Assembly: GCF_023856365.1 (NCBI RefSeq)
Contig: NC_064552.1
Coordinates: 806,001-870,000 of the forward strand
DNA from: Brienomyrus brachyistius
Lineage: Eukaryota > Chordata > Actinopteri > Osteoglossiformes > Mormyridae
Length of the DNA stretch: 64,000 nucleotides
Direction of reading: 5' to 3'
Both the position numbers and the translations under genes were made by a program. Below are positions 24,217-41,706 of the stretch, piece by piece. Within the stretch, counting starts at the first letter, position 1. Each line of letters begins with the position of its first letter. Below the pieces are notes generated by a model. That model searched no databases and was not told where the DNA came from. It worked only from the letters and a program-made list of their open reading frames with translations.

Positions 24217-27200
24217 GGCCAGAGTCCAGCGTCGACCAGCTCTTGGTTCCCTCTGTCGATGCGCTCCCGGTCCCGTATTTCCGAATTTCGGGAACTCCAG
24301 TTCATCAGTGCGGAATTTGCCTAAATGTGATTAATTTATCGCTATACACACCCGACTAATGTACACAGTACTTCTGTAGTTACACCTTCAGTTTGATGGA
24401 CCGATGTTATGTAACGACCACCAAGAAACTGGCTGTCTTATGTGCAAATTGTACTGATAGCTATTGTTTATATTAAACATTACCATGTACTGTACAGTAG
24501 CCAATTTATTTGCTACTTGGTTAAGTGCTCAAAGACACACGAATGTATTGAAAAGGTTAGGCCAAGAGTTTGGATTAAATTAACTTTAACCCGTACATTA
24601 TTATTTAATAAACTTCCACTTCGGTGTGTAGAGTTCATATATTTTCATCATTACGTTCACCTTTAAATAGAATCTGCTCTAGTATTTGTTTTTAAAGGAT
24701 AAAAAAAAGAAAATCTGATTATGTCGCTAACCGTATTTGGTAAATTGGCTTTATTACACTATAAGCTTGGTTTAAGAAAATAAAACGCTTGTTTAAACAT
24801 CAGGGTCATGTGTTCATCTCTGTAGTACCCTTTTTCATGTAAATATTTCTGTTGGCTTCTTGGAAACGGAGGAACGTGTTTTTTCACAGTCGTTTTCTTT
24901 TTGTGAAGTAGCGTTTGCGGTAGAAGAAGCTGTCAGTTCATTCAAATGTCACTTAGTACCGTTCGCCAGCACCGCGGCAGCCGGACAGACATCTACCGTG
25001 TTTTAAGCCTGAAGTGGAATTTTGTATAATCATCTGCCAGTTAATCAATATGTAATAGGCCTAAACTAGAAAAACTGCGCGTGCGTCTGGGGTTAAATCG
25101 GAATCAGACAGCAGGGGGGACCTGCCAGGCTCAGCGAAGGAATGGGGGAGTGAATAACCTGCTCTATCCGTTAGTTTATTATTATATGTATTCATGATCA
25201 TAATGTTTATTTGTGTTACCTCTAAAAGCAATACAAAAACTAAAAAATGTGATCAAAAGGTTATTTTATTTGATATAGGTATTGTCCTATCACTATCGCG
25301 TAACTACATTGTACTTGAATTTTCTGAAACATAATATGTAAATGAAACTTAAAAATGCATCAAAATTACTTTTAACTACAAGTAATATTGAGTTTATTCA
25401 TTTGTAATGTCCTAGTGAAATGCAATTTCATGCATTAAAATATCTCACATATTGCTTCTTACACACGTCTTATCTCTGGCAGAGTCTATGCGATAGTAAA
25501 TTAAGTTTTGGCAGCAGTACCATAAGTGAAACATGTCAAAATGCAAAAACACGGACAGAAATCTAGGCGCCATGTAAGAATACTCGAGAATATGTCACTC
25601 GAGAAATTAATGCCTGGCGAGAGCTACTAATGAAAACTGATATTAAAGTTGATGAAAAGACATGATTTATAGCGTAAAACTGACCTTTTATTAACCAATC
25701 ACTCTTTTACTAAATTTTGGGACTTTAAGAAAAAAAGTTTAATATTGAAAGAGGCGATTTGGGAGTGAGGAGGCGGAGCTGCGCTCGGTCGAGGTGTGAT
25801 TTGGGCGTGAGGAGGCGTAGCTGCGCTCGGGCGAGGTGCTTGTATGATCTGCTTTTATAATAATCTTATTCAGATTTCACATGTACGCCTATTTGTTTGT
25901 TTGGTCTTTGAGATTACATTTCTACCAGGGAATTTATTTTAAGTAATTGTCCTGTTTATCTATCACTTCCCCCTGAAACGAAAGGGACTTATAAAGAGTT
26001 GCCCACTGCTGCTATCACTCAACGTTTCTGAGCCGTCTGAGATTTTTCATTGCTGGCTGCCCTGAGTAGATGGCCCGTACGTCCTGAGAGGTACAGGGAA
26101 ACATGGCGGGTTGCACTGGGAGTCATACACTGGGACTGGATCTCCAGCCGTGGTTTGCCAAGTGTTCCTTTAGGAAGAAAACAGCCTAAGTGCAGATGAA
26201 CCATTCCTGGAAATGAAAATAAGAGGGTCATCAGTCTCCCAGAAACCCCTTACTGAGGAAGCAGAATGTGGCCTCAGTCTGTTTATTCGGCCACTGGGCT
26301 GCTGTAACAAGGGTGACACTCCCAGGGGGCCACAGCACACCTCGTACTGGGAATCTCATCCCAGGAATCTCATCCCAGGCAGCCCCTTCGCAGTAAATGC
26401 TCTGCATCATGGTTCCTCTTACTGAGCAACTGTCCTGGGGGGTGCCTAGTCGGGGTGGCGTGGGGGCAGGGCCAGCTGACCACCTTTAACTGTGCTCTCA
26501 TGGGATAGTACTTTTAGATTAAGTCAATGAGGCAGTGATCTGGGTGGGGGGGGGGGGGGGCAGAAATAGGGGCTACCATGTGCCCCCATCTGTTGAAAGA
26601 TGACCAGTTGTTGTGACACAGAAATATTTCTCCCTCCCTTACAGGTGGAGAGAATGTGACAGTGTGATTTCACAGAATGTAAGTGTTTATCTGCGTCACA
26701 CTGCACAAAGTCTGTAGGGCTTTTGGGTAAAAACGGGGTGACCCCCGCCCCCCCCCCCAACTGCCAGCTGCTACACCTGCTGTCCCAGACGCCTCCTCTT
26801 CTCGCGACACTCACTGCCCTGGTGCCATGAACTGGATCTTTATGGCTCATTCTGCAGTACATCCCGTCCCATGCACACAAGAAGCCAGTGTGATGTAGGA
26901 TGATCCACATTCAACGGCCCCACCGCTCCCGCTGGGGGTGGGGGCAGGGGGGGGATTCAGTTATAATGGCTTACTAGCTAATGCCGGAGTTTCCACTGCA
27001 AATTGTTATCAGTTTCATAGAAGTTATTAAAGAGCCAATGTCATTTGCATGGCAAACGCAGGAGGTTGAAGTTCACCCCAAGATACAGCGATACCCACGA
27101 TGACTTCTCACTACAGACAGGGCTCTTCTTACAGGCAGCTAAGAGCTGCTCTTAATTTAGTGCTGGCAAATTTGATTGAGGGCATCACACACAGCAAAGT

Positions 27201-28963
27201 TGTACCATCATATTGACAACAATTGATCTAATTAAACTTAATAAACTGCCACAGAATGATGTTCATCAGCAACCGTACCGACAGGCGAAGGCTCTGCGCG
27301 CCCGTGGGCCCCCGGGAGATCGGTGACAGCCCCCGTACCGACAGGCGAAGGCTCTGCGTGTCCGTGGGCAGTGATGGGTGAGGCCTGCATGACTGCAGAT
27401 GTGCCATGCGGTGTGTGCGAGCAGATATTGTTCCCCAACTAGCTGCAGTTATTCTGTACATCACTAAATGGTCAGCAAACTAAATGATGAAAGACACCGT
27501 ATAACAGATGACTGTGTGTATGAGCCAAAGGTCGCGTCTGTAAGCTGTGCCACATCTGTACAGCATCGGCCTGTTTGTTCTTATAGGCGGAAAAAACACC
27601 ATACGCCTGTTTTATTTTCTGTAATTGCCATATATACAGATAGAATATAGAATAATTAAAAACACAGCCAATTTACAGTATTTATCTACAAATGCATATT
27701 CAATTTTCCATTTAAGGGAAAGAAAACAGAAGGGATCCAATGAAGGAGAGAACAGGAGGACCTGCAAGACGAGCAGAAGACTGCAGGGGAGCCGTGCTGA
27801 GCCTGAGGGGGCAGGGGGGGCTGCGTTTGGGGGGGAGGCAGGGATCAGGGAACGCAGGGTAGAGGCTGAAGGGGTTAGAGAGGGCTGGGTGTAAGGGGGT
27901 CAGTCAGAACCTGGGGGGGTGAGGGAGGACTGGGTGTAGGGTGGGGGCATGAGAGAGAGCTGGAGATGGCAAGCATCAGAACATCAGTCCAGTGCTGCCA
28001 GTGACGTGCTGCCAGTGACGCACACGGCCTGTGACCCCCCAGCCCAGCCGCGTCTCCATGAACGTCACATCTGACCCACTGGACACATTCCCATGTCACT
28101 TTCCATACAAACCAGGCCGCCAGCCAACAGTGAGACCCCGCCCCCATTTCCCATCAGCCCGTGCTTCCTCTCATGCTGGATGTAACAGTGAGTGGGGGAC
28201 AACAGGCATCACTCTCTGTGGGGCCAGGAAGGTGCAAAGGTCAAGGGCACAGTAAGAGGGCGTGTCTAACACAAAGGTCAGGGGCACAGCCTACGTGCTT
28301 AGGGAGTGTGTGGCAACACAGACAGACAAGCACATAGACGGAGGGGCACAATAGCAGGTACACACACAGACACAGACACGCACACACAGACACAGACACG
28401 CACACACAGACACAGACACGCACACAAACAGACACACACACAGACACGCACACAGACACGCACACAGACACGCACACAGACACGCACACACAGACACACA
28501 AACACAGACACACAAACACACACACACACACACACAGACACACAGTGTTTAGACTCTAAATCACATGCCACTCTTCCTGTAACAGAAGGAATCAAACTCA
28601 AATGAAGCTGAATATAAATAACTTCAGCTTAAACTGGCCAGCGCTTAAACCGAGCAGGGGGGCTGGGGACGTTGGTGGGCGGGGGGGTCCATGCCAGCCA
28701 GCCCCCCCGATTAGGACCACGTGGCCCCCTGGAGGATGCCGGTGAGAGTGCCAGGTTCAAAGGGCGCCTTTGTTAGTCTGGTTTATTTCAGGAATCTTCA
28801 TACAGCGGCTGGAAGTGGCGCGTGCAGGGCCAGGCTGGTGGTGTCCTGAACTCCCCTCTCGGCCCCCTCACTTGGGTTACTGCTCAGGGCCGCCATCTCT
28901 CACTGCGCCCACCTGTAGTAGCGGGGGCCGCACACCTCCTGACGGGCCTGCTTCCCAGTGATG
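24217..28963. other. Intergenic region ADRB1 - CCDC186 (convergent 3' ends)
   Basis: No gene seen. Begins with the AT-rich ADRB1 3' UTR ('ttaataaac' near 24605, 'aataaaac' near 24780). Contains a two-copy 46-bp repeat at 25752-25838 (gaggcggagctgcgctcgg), a two-copy repeat at 27281-27362 (accgacaggcgaaggctctg), G-runs near 26540, and a CA/CAGACA-rich microsatellite at 28350-28545. A segment at 27000-27230 of mixed composition with an octamer-like atttgcat could be regulatory, but nothing here proves it. Confidence 0.5.
28350..28545. repeat. (ACACAGACACGC)n-type microsatellite
   Basis: Alternating cacacagacacagacacg units, giving Cys/Val-rich spurious frames on the minus strand. Confidence 0.95.
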
Positions 28964-35840
<6,877 letters not shown>

Positions 35841-35860
35841 ACTCTTCCTCGCTTCCCAAC

Positions 35861-37850
35861 CTGTCAAAACACTGTTTCATTTATCTGGCTACCAAACTTT
35901 CTGTCCTGCAGGTATGAGGACCACAGTCCTGAATGTTCCAGCGGAGACCTGGCCAGGTTCTGCTAGGGAAGATGCTGTGGGGTAACAGATCCTGCGTTTA
36001 CTCTCACACGGGTGTGGCGGGTGTTATAATGCAGGGGAAAGAGCTGAGAGTACAGATCAAGGTGAAGAACTGGCATAACCACACCAGGCTCTAAAGATCA
36101 AGGTGAAGAACTGGTATAACCACACCAGGGTCTAAAGATCAAGGTGAAGAACTGGTATAACCACATCTGGCTCTTTTCACTTTTCTTGGAAACAAAGCAC
36201 AGGAAGTCGTTATCACTGGCTAATTAAAGCTATAAAATCTGCTACCCAGTAAAGCGGTAAATATAAGCTGCAGTTAATTTTACTGGTTTTAACCATGAAA
36301 CAAACAGAATTTTAGATCAAAATAGTTTCTGAGTTGTCATTCCTTCCAGGACAAACATACTTGACACACACAAAAAACACTGAGTGTCACATGACTAATG
36401 GATCCCACAGAAACACACAAAGTGACAGCAGAGAGCAAGGCCAGCATGGGGCCAGGGAGGCGTCACACAGCAGTAACAGGTTCACTAAGATGCCTCTGCA
36501 TCTGCTACTACGTTAGTTTCCTTATTCAGGGTAATTATCACCACGCTAGCAGAGTGTCAGGGCCACTCACAGCCTCACTGTAGGACGCGGAGAGCTCAAA
36601 GTGCAGCATCTAATTTAAATTAAAAATTAGCTAGTGCCAGCACAACAGATAGGAGCAGCACTGCCTGAGTACATCAGTCCAAGGTGAAAAAGCCCAGATG
36701 GCAAAAAAAGCAAAGCACAGTGTCTTAAAGCTGCTCCCAGGGCTTCAAACCCACAATGAATATGAAAGTCACCAGCTAGGTGGTGGGCAGGTATTGAAGG
36801 GGACACCACCCATGTCCTAGTGACACACGCTCTCTCTAAATCACAGTGCACCTTCAGCTGGTAGAGCTGTGGTCATGGAAATAGCACAGCTATTGAGGCA
36901 TTTTTCTGTGCTTTACTACAGTGAAATAAACTGTGTCTACCAAGTAAACTTTAGGAAATATTTTGGTATCTGTTAACAGAAATCTTTTTGTAAATATACA
37001 CATAAAACAAACCAATCAAGTATCATCAGCTAGAGACCATGTTCATAGACTACCTGCGCCAAATACTGCAGCGACATTAGCCGGGACAAGAAGAAGTGAG
37101 CAGGGGAACCCCCCCGCTCCGACAACTCTGATACTTTAAAGTCCCTGGGTGCGGACTTAAGCGCATTAAACACCGCAGCGCGGCTCACGGAGCCGGCACG
37201 AGTTGTACTAAGTCTGCCTGGTCATACAGTGCTGGGGGAGGGGGAATACCAGGTACCGAGGACAGGTATGTACCGGCCTGTCTGATCAGGAATTGAGGGA
37301 GCGAAATGTTAAATATGGGCATCCCCACACTGACAGCTACAGGGGCGTGTAACCAGAGCGGCCGGAGGCGGTACAGGAGGGGTACGGGGGGGATCGGGAA
37401 GCGAGAGAAGCCGTGTGGGGGAGTCTGTCAGGCTTCAGCTGCCGCCGTAGCCACTGTGCCTACGGCCAAATGTCAACAGCGCGTAGGCCGAATACGACCG
37501 GTCCCCGCAAGCAATAATATAAAGACACTCACCGCTTCAGGGCTGACACGACACCCAGCTCCACCGCAGACTACATATGGAGCACATTAGCGCTTTTCTC
37601 GGCTCTTCAGCCTCAGTTTCAGTCGCTCCGAGGTGACACATCAACAAAGATGGCGACCGCAACGCGAATGGTTGGTGGCCATTCAGCCAATGGGAGCCTC
37701 GCGCCCTAATGACGTCACTGACAGAAACCGCAACCTCGCCGAGGCCGACCGGACGAAGCGCTCTGGCCAATGGGTGGCCACGTGTGCTGAGCCGACCTAT
37801 GAGCAATGAGTGTCGCACTAACGTTACTGACAATTAAAGTGCATACTACA
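35861..37850 (-). promoter_or_regulatory. CCDC186 5' region: intron 1, probable non-coding exon and promoter
   Basis: The first coding exon is preceded by a splice acceptor (tttgacag, exon from 35860), so transcription starts further upstream. The GC-rich block at about 37050-37800, where an upstream non-coding exon could lie, is the best promoter candidate. The intron holds a three-copy 41-bp repeat (gatcaaggtgaagaactgg) at 36053-36180. No other gene seen. Confidence 0.5.
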
Positions 37851-37944
37851 GCCTCCGTAACAAGTGGGGAAATGAGAGTGTAAAAAGAAGTCAGGGAAGT
37901 TGGTATATAGGTAGCTGTGTCTATAACACAAGTAGGATAGTTTA

Positions 37945-37947
<3 letters not shown>

Positions 37948-37993
<46 letters not shown>
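37948..37993. repeat. (TA)n microsatellite
   Basis: About 23 TA dinucleotides followed by a short CA run, directly before the Tigger-like element. Confidence 0.98.
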
Positions 37994-37997
<4 letters not shown>

Positions 37998-38007
37998 CAC
38001 ACACACA

Positions 38008-38806
38008 GTGGTCGTTACTCAAGACTGTTTTCCCATAAGAAATAATGGAAATAACCATAACGTGTTCCTAACCTCTCAAAACACCCCTTACTTAAGCTTT
38101 TCATGATAAAACAGGGTTGTATAATGTGCGCCATGAAACCCAGTTCTCACTTTAAAATTGTGAAGCCACCCCTTACTGTGCAGAAATGTTTCATCATTAT
38201 CACTCGTTGATGGCGTATCCTTTGCGATATCTGCATTTATAGCTCTAGCTTTTCCACAAATTATAGGCTCAGATAGGCTATCACCTGCCTTTCGTTTATC
38301 CACACTAATAGCCTTCCTACCTCGTCTAACTCAGTTGTTCGCGACTTACTAATTTGAGTAACACCTTTAGCAACACTAGCTTCCTTATACAAATCTTTTT
38401 TCTTTGTTAGATTTTCGAGATGGTGGATTTTAACATGCCGTACGTATTAGCGAAATCGGTCACACGAACCCCACCATCATATTTGTGCACAATTTCCTTT
38501 TTATATTAGATTGTGATTGCTTTCTTTACATTCTCTTCCTTTCGTGGCTTCTTTTATAGCTTTATGGGGGGCATTTTGATAGCAATGAGCGAAATCAATT
38601 ATATATTAATTATATAAACCGAAATGACACCCGCAAACAGGCGCCTCTCAGGCATCGTTGCTTACATTGTTTACAGCCCCACAAGCGGATACAAGTTTTG
38701 GCCTCGAACGGCATACGGGTCGTAACTCAAGACTTTGGATCGTAAACCAAAACTAATATTTTGGTCGTCATCCAAGTTGTTCGTACGACAGGCCGGTCGT
38801 CTGCGT
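38008..38806 (-). mobile_element. Tigger/pogo-like DNA transposon fossil (internally deleted)
   Basis: On the minus strand broken frames give a CENP-B/Tigger-type N terminus: KEIVHKYDGGVRVTDFA, then WINERQ, KARAINADIA and GWLHNFKVRTG, in the order seen in Tigger transposases. The DDE catalytic region is missing. The left end (cagtggtcgttactcaag) and the reverse complement of the right end (cagacgaccggcctgtcg) are imperfectly similar and are probably the terminal inverted repeats; copies of 'gtcgtaactcaagac' occur at both ends. Stops and frameshifts show it is inactive. Confidence 0.7.
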
Positions 38807-38859
38807 ACCCTGATAGGGATGGGATAGGATTTTATAAGCTGGCTGGTTCAGCCCCCCAC

Positions 38860-39015
38860 AATGCGCTTGAAACGCTCCGATGCCGAAATACAATTTTAAA
38901 ATGCTGTCAATCAAAAAGAGGTGCAGCCCCTTTGACAGTTCCGCCAATCATCATGCAGCGGCCCAGCGTCCTGGCCCGCCCACTGCCCCAGAGACGCTGA
39001 GCTTCCCTGGAAATG
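38860..39015 (+). repeat. Unnamed element, copy A (inverted relative to copy B at 54.1-54.3 kb)
   Basis: Shares about 150 bp with 54125-54285 in the opposite orientation, including 'aaaaagaggtgcagcccctt' and 'cttccctggaaatga', with only a few substitutions. Short frames through it are not convincing genes. It may be an interspersed repeat or inversion-breakpoint duplication. Confidence 0.75.
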
Positions 39016-39426
39016 AAGCATTTGAACATCTAAAATTCCGCATGTGGTTTCTGTTGCGGATGAAGGAATATGTCGTAAAATTAGGGTTTGGCTGCAGACA
39101 GCTGCTGTCTGTGCATGTGTAGCCCAGGGTTTTATGTCTAGCAAAAACCTTGTACATCCGTGCACATCGACTACACCTGTGCAAGGTAATTGATTAGGTA
39201 TCTCCAGTAGATGGCAGTGTGGACTTTTACAGATCAGCAGTCAGCCATGAAAGAATACAGGAAGAATAGTTGTAGTTATGGTGAGCAGCTGTATGAGGAG
39301 GGTCGGATGTACTCGCATATCTAATTTTTCATACTGTCCAGACATTATATGCTATTTTAGACTAACAACACTACTCTGGCATTTTGAAATCTTGGCAATA
39401 AAATTCACCAAGCGGGGGGGGCCAGC

Positions 39427-39650
39427 CTGACAGCACATGCGAAAGAGTGAAATATGCACTGGGCTTAAGCAGTGCCCAGCCTGACAGCACATGCGGAAGA
39501 CTGAAGTATGCACTGGGCTTAAGCAGTGCCCAGCCTGACAGCACATGCGGAAGACTGAAGTATGCACTGGGCTTAAGCAGTGCCCAGCCTGACAGCACAT
39601 GTGGAAGACTGAAGTATGCACTGGGCTTAAGCAGTGCCCAGCCTGATTCC
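39427..39650. repeat. 54-bp minisatellite, 4 copies (arm 1)
   Basis: Unit 'gcacatgcggaagactgaag' plus 'tatgcactgggcttaagcag' and 'tgcccagcctgaca'. Same array as in arm 2, reverse orientation. Confidence 0.97.
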
Positions 39651-39773
39651 ATGGTCCTGGGTTGTCGTTCATGGTTATGACCCTCCTGGCTGTCTTTATT
39701 CCAGATTCCATTCTATCTGCTGCTGTGACCTATGGAGTCTCAGCATTGGGCGTGCCTGTGTTTTGATTGACAG

Positions 39774-40788
39774 CAGCAGTTGAGCCCGAGGAGTTGTTGC
39801 AGTGGGCAAATGCAGAGCTGCCTGCCGACGGAGAGCTGGTGGATGTCACGGTCACCGTGATAGAGAGCCCCACAGAGTTCTTCTGCCACCGAAGCAGCTC
39901 CCAAGGTGCTGTCTGGGTGATTGTGCTGGAGTACAGGGGCCAGATTTGGTAGCTGCAAGGTCGCTAACGGAGCTTTGGGCTGTTGACTTGGCTTCCAGGC
40001 ACTCGCACCCTGGCATCGCTGATGGCTGACTTGGAAAAGCACAGTCAGAGCAGTGACGCCGTCCTGGTGGCCAGTGTGGGACGGCCCTGCTGTGCCCAGT
40101 TCCCAGGTGCTGTAAGATCTTTGCCCCCTCCCTCATGTGGGAGAGCCGAGCCAAGCCCTGGGTGCAATCCCAGAGTACATGACCTGTCATAAACGCTGCA
40201 TTGAAATGTTGCCCATAGCTGATTATGTATCAGCCTGCAGTGTTCATACTGGACTGTCACTGGTTCCATGTGGCACAGGCGATAGGTTCTGGTACCGGGC
40301 CATGGTCCAAAGCATGTTGCCAGATGGGAAGGTGGAGGTGTTCTTTGTGGACTATGGGAACACCTGTGTTGTGGACTGGGCCGACCTCAGGAGCATCCAC
40401 CCTGAACACCTGAAGGTTCCCTTTCAGGCCCTGCGGTGCTGGCTTGCAGGTTTGGGTCTGTCTGTTGTCTGTCTTGGTCTGTCTGTATGTGTGTGTCTGT
40501 CTATGTGCATGTGTGTGTGTCTTGGTGCGTGTGTGTGTGTATGCACGGGTTCTCAGGATGCACAGTAATTTGGCACCTGAAGAACCAGGTGTCACACTCC
40601 TGTAAAAAGCTTAAGAAAAAAGATTGCGTGAGGTAGGATGGTTTGCGTGATTGAGGTTTATTGCAAAAAGGAACTGAACTGGGAATTCGGGAACTTGAGG
40701 GGTCTTGGAGTCAGCCAGTGTTTATGCCATAAAAGCACCTTCTTTACCTCCCCCAACCCAGGTGTGGAGCCCCTGGGGAGACAGTGGT
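39774..40788 (+). pseudogene. TDRD1: Partial TDRD1 copy: exons 15, 16, 17 and start of 18
   Basis: Exon copies at 39774-39905, 39999-40106, 40279-40449 and 40762-40788 keep open frames and splice signals and encode most of the third Tudor domain ([21 protein letters not shown]). The exon 15 copy differs from the functional exon mainly in its first 40 bases; exon 16 appears identical. No start, no 5' exons and no 3' end are present, so it cannot make a complete protein. Calling it a pseudogene fragment is an inference; it might be spliced into a chimeric RNA. Confidence 0.85.
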
Positions 40789-41690
40789 GGGTTAACCCTC
40801 TGGGGTCGACGGCATCATCGGCGATGCCGCGTGTTTTTGTCGTGTATTTCAGTTCATAACTCGCAGAAGTCAGGTGAACTTAAATTAGAATTCTAATGGT
40901 GAGTCTTTTTGGCCAGATAAGCGTGTAAGAAATTTGGTGATTATCGGTCGCCACTTTGGTACATTAAGCTTTTTCCACATTAAGTGTTTTCGAATGTCCC
41001 CAGTCCTGGTGCTGGTAGTAACACATTTCAACTCACAAAGTGCTGCTTGTAACTGTGTGAAAGCAAAACTTTGATTCTGAATTAATACATTGACTGCAGC
41101 TTAAAGCTCTTTTGATAACTCAAGAAACCGCAGACCTGGATGCTCGGATGCATTTGGTGCAAAGCCAAGGCATGATGCAGGGTACAGACAGAAATGTGGA
41201 CGACCCACTTGTGGCTCACAAGAACAAAGGTTTTATTAAACAAAACAGAGAACACCAGGAACACTACAAAAACCAGAAAGGACCACGAGGAGCCAAACAC
41301 AAAAGGGGATAAACAAAAACTAATTACAAATGGGGCAGGCAGGCGGCAGGCCATACAGCAAACAGCAAAACAACAATAATGAACCACTAGGGAACTGAAG
41401 TCAGGCAGGAACTTAAAATACGAAAACTGAACTGGGTAACTGAAGAAGCTAACCTTTCATTTTGAATTACTACACCGATTGCAGCTTTAAGCTCTTTTAA
41501 TAACTCGAACCGCAAATTACAATCTAACAGATTAAGAAATACAAGCAACAATACAAAGTGATGGTGCAGATTTTCTACTGCAGTGACTTGTGGGAAGAAC
41601 ATAAGAATACTGTAAGGCTGTAAAGAGAACCACTGAACAGCACAAAGACATGAGCTGAGAGGCCCCGCCTCGTGGAGACTCTCTGCACAC
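40789..41690. other. Spacer between arm 1 and the TDRD1 3' end
   Basis: No gene seen. Starts at 'gggttaaccctctggggtcg', which resembles a piggyBac-type terminus at a TTAA target. Two diverged direct repeats of about 58 bp (41074-41132 and 41459-41513, sharing agctcttttgataactc-like sequence) flank about 330 bp of A-rich sequence that looks like a repeat I cannot name. Confidence 0.5.
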
Positions 41691-41695
41691 GTACT

Positions 41696-41701
41696 TTATT
41701 C
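41696..41701 (-). terminator. TDRD1 poly(A) signal
   Basis: AATAAA on the minus strand six to eleven bases after the TDRD1 stop codon (tttatt on the plus strand). Its close spacing is kept in the exon 24 remnant at 54495-54500. Confidence 0.7.
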
Positions 41702-41706
41702 GGTGC

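Larger units (their letters stand above)
39036..40788 (+). repeat. Inverted repeat, arm 1 (short arm)
   Basis: Reverse-complement match to 44292-47411. Similarity starts at ttccgcatgtgg (39036) and ends inside a copy of TDRD1 exon 18 at acagtggt (40788). Introns match as well as exons, so this is a DNA-level duplication, not a retrocopy. Compared with arm 2 it has 4 instead of about 10 minisatellite units and lacks about 1.06 kb (arm 2 positions about 45345-46405). Confidence 0.93.

Noticed and set aside
27000..27230. Conserved enhancer of ADRB1
   Set aside because: Only a single octamer-like motif and mixed composition; conservation cannot be judged from one sequence.
39774..40788. Second functional TDRD1 gene
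   Set aside because: Only exons 15-18 are present, with no 5' or 3' exons and a truncated exon 18; a partial duplication.
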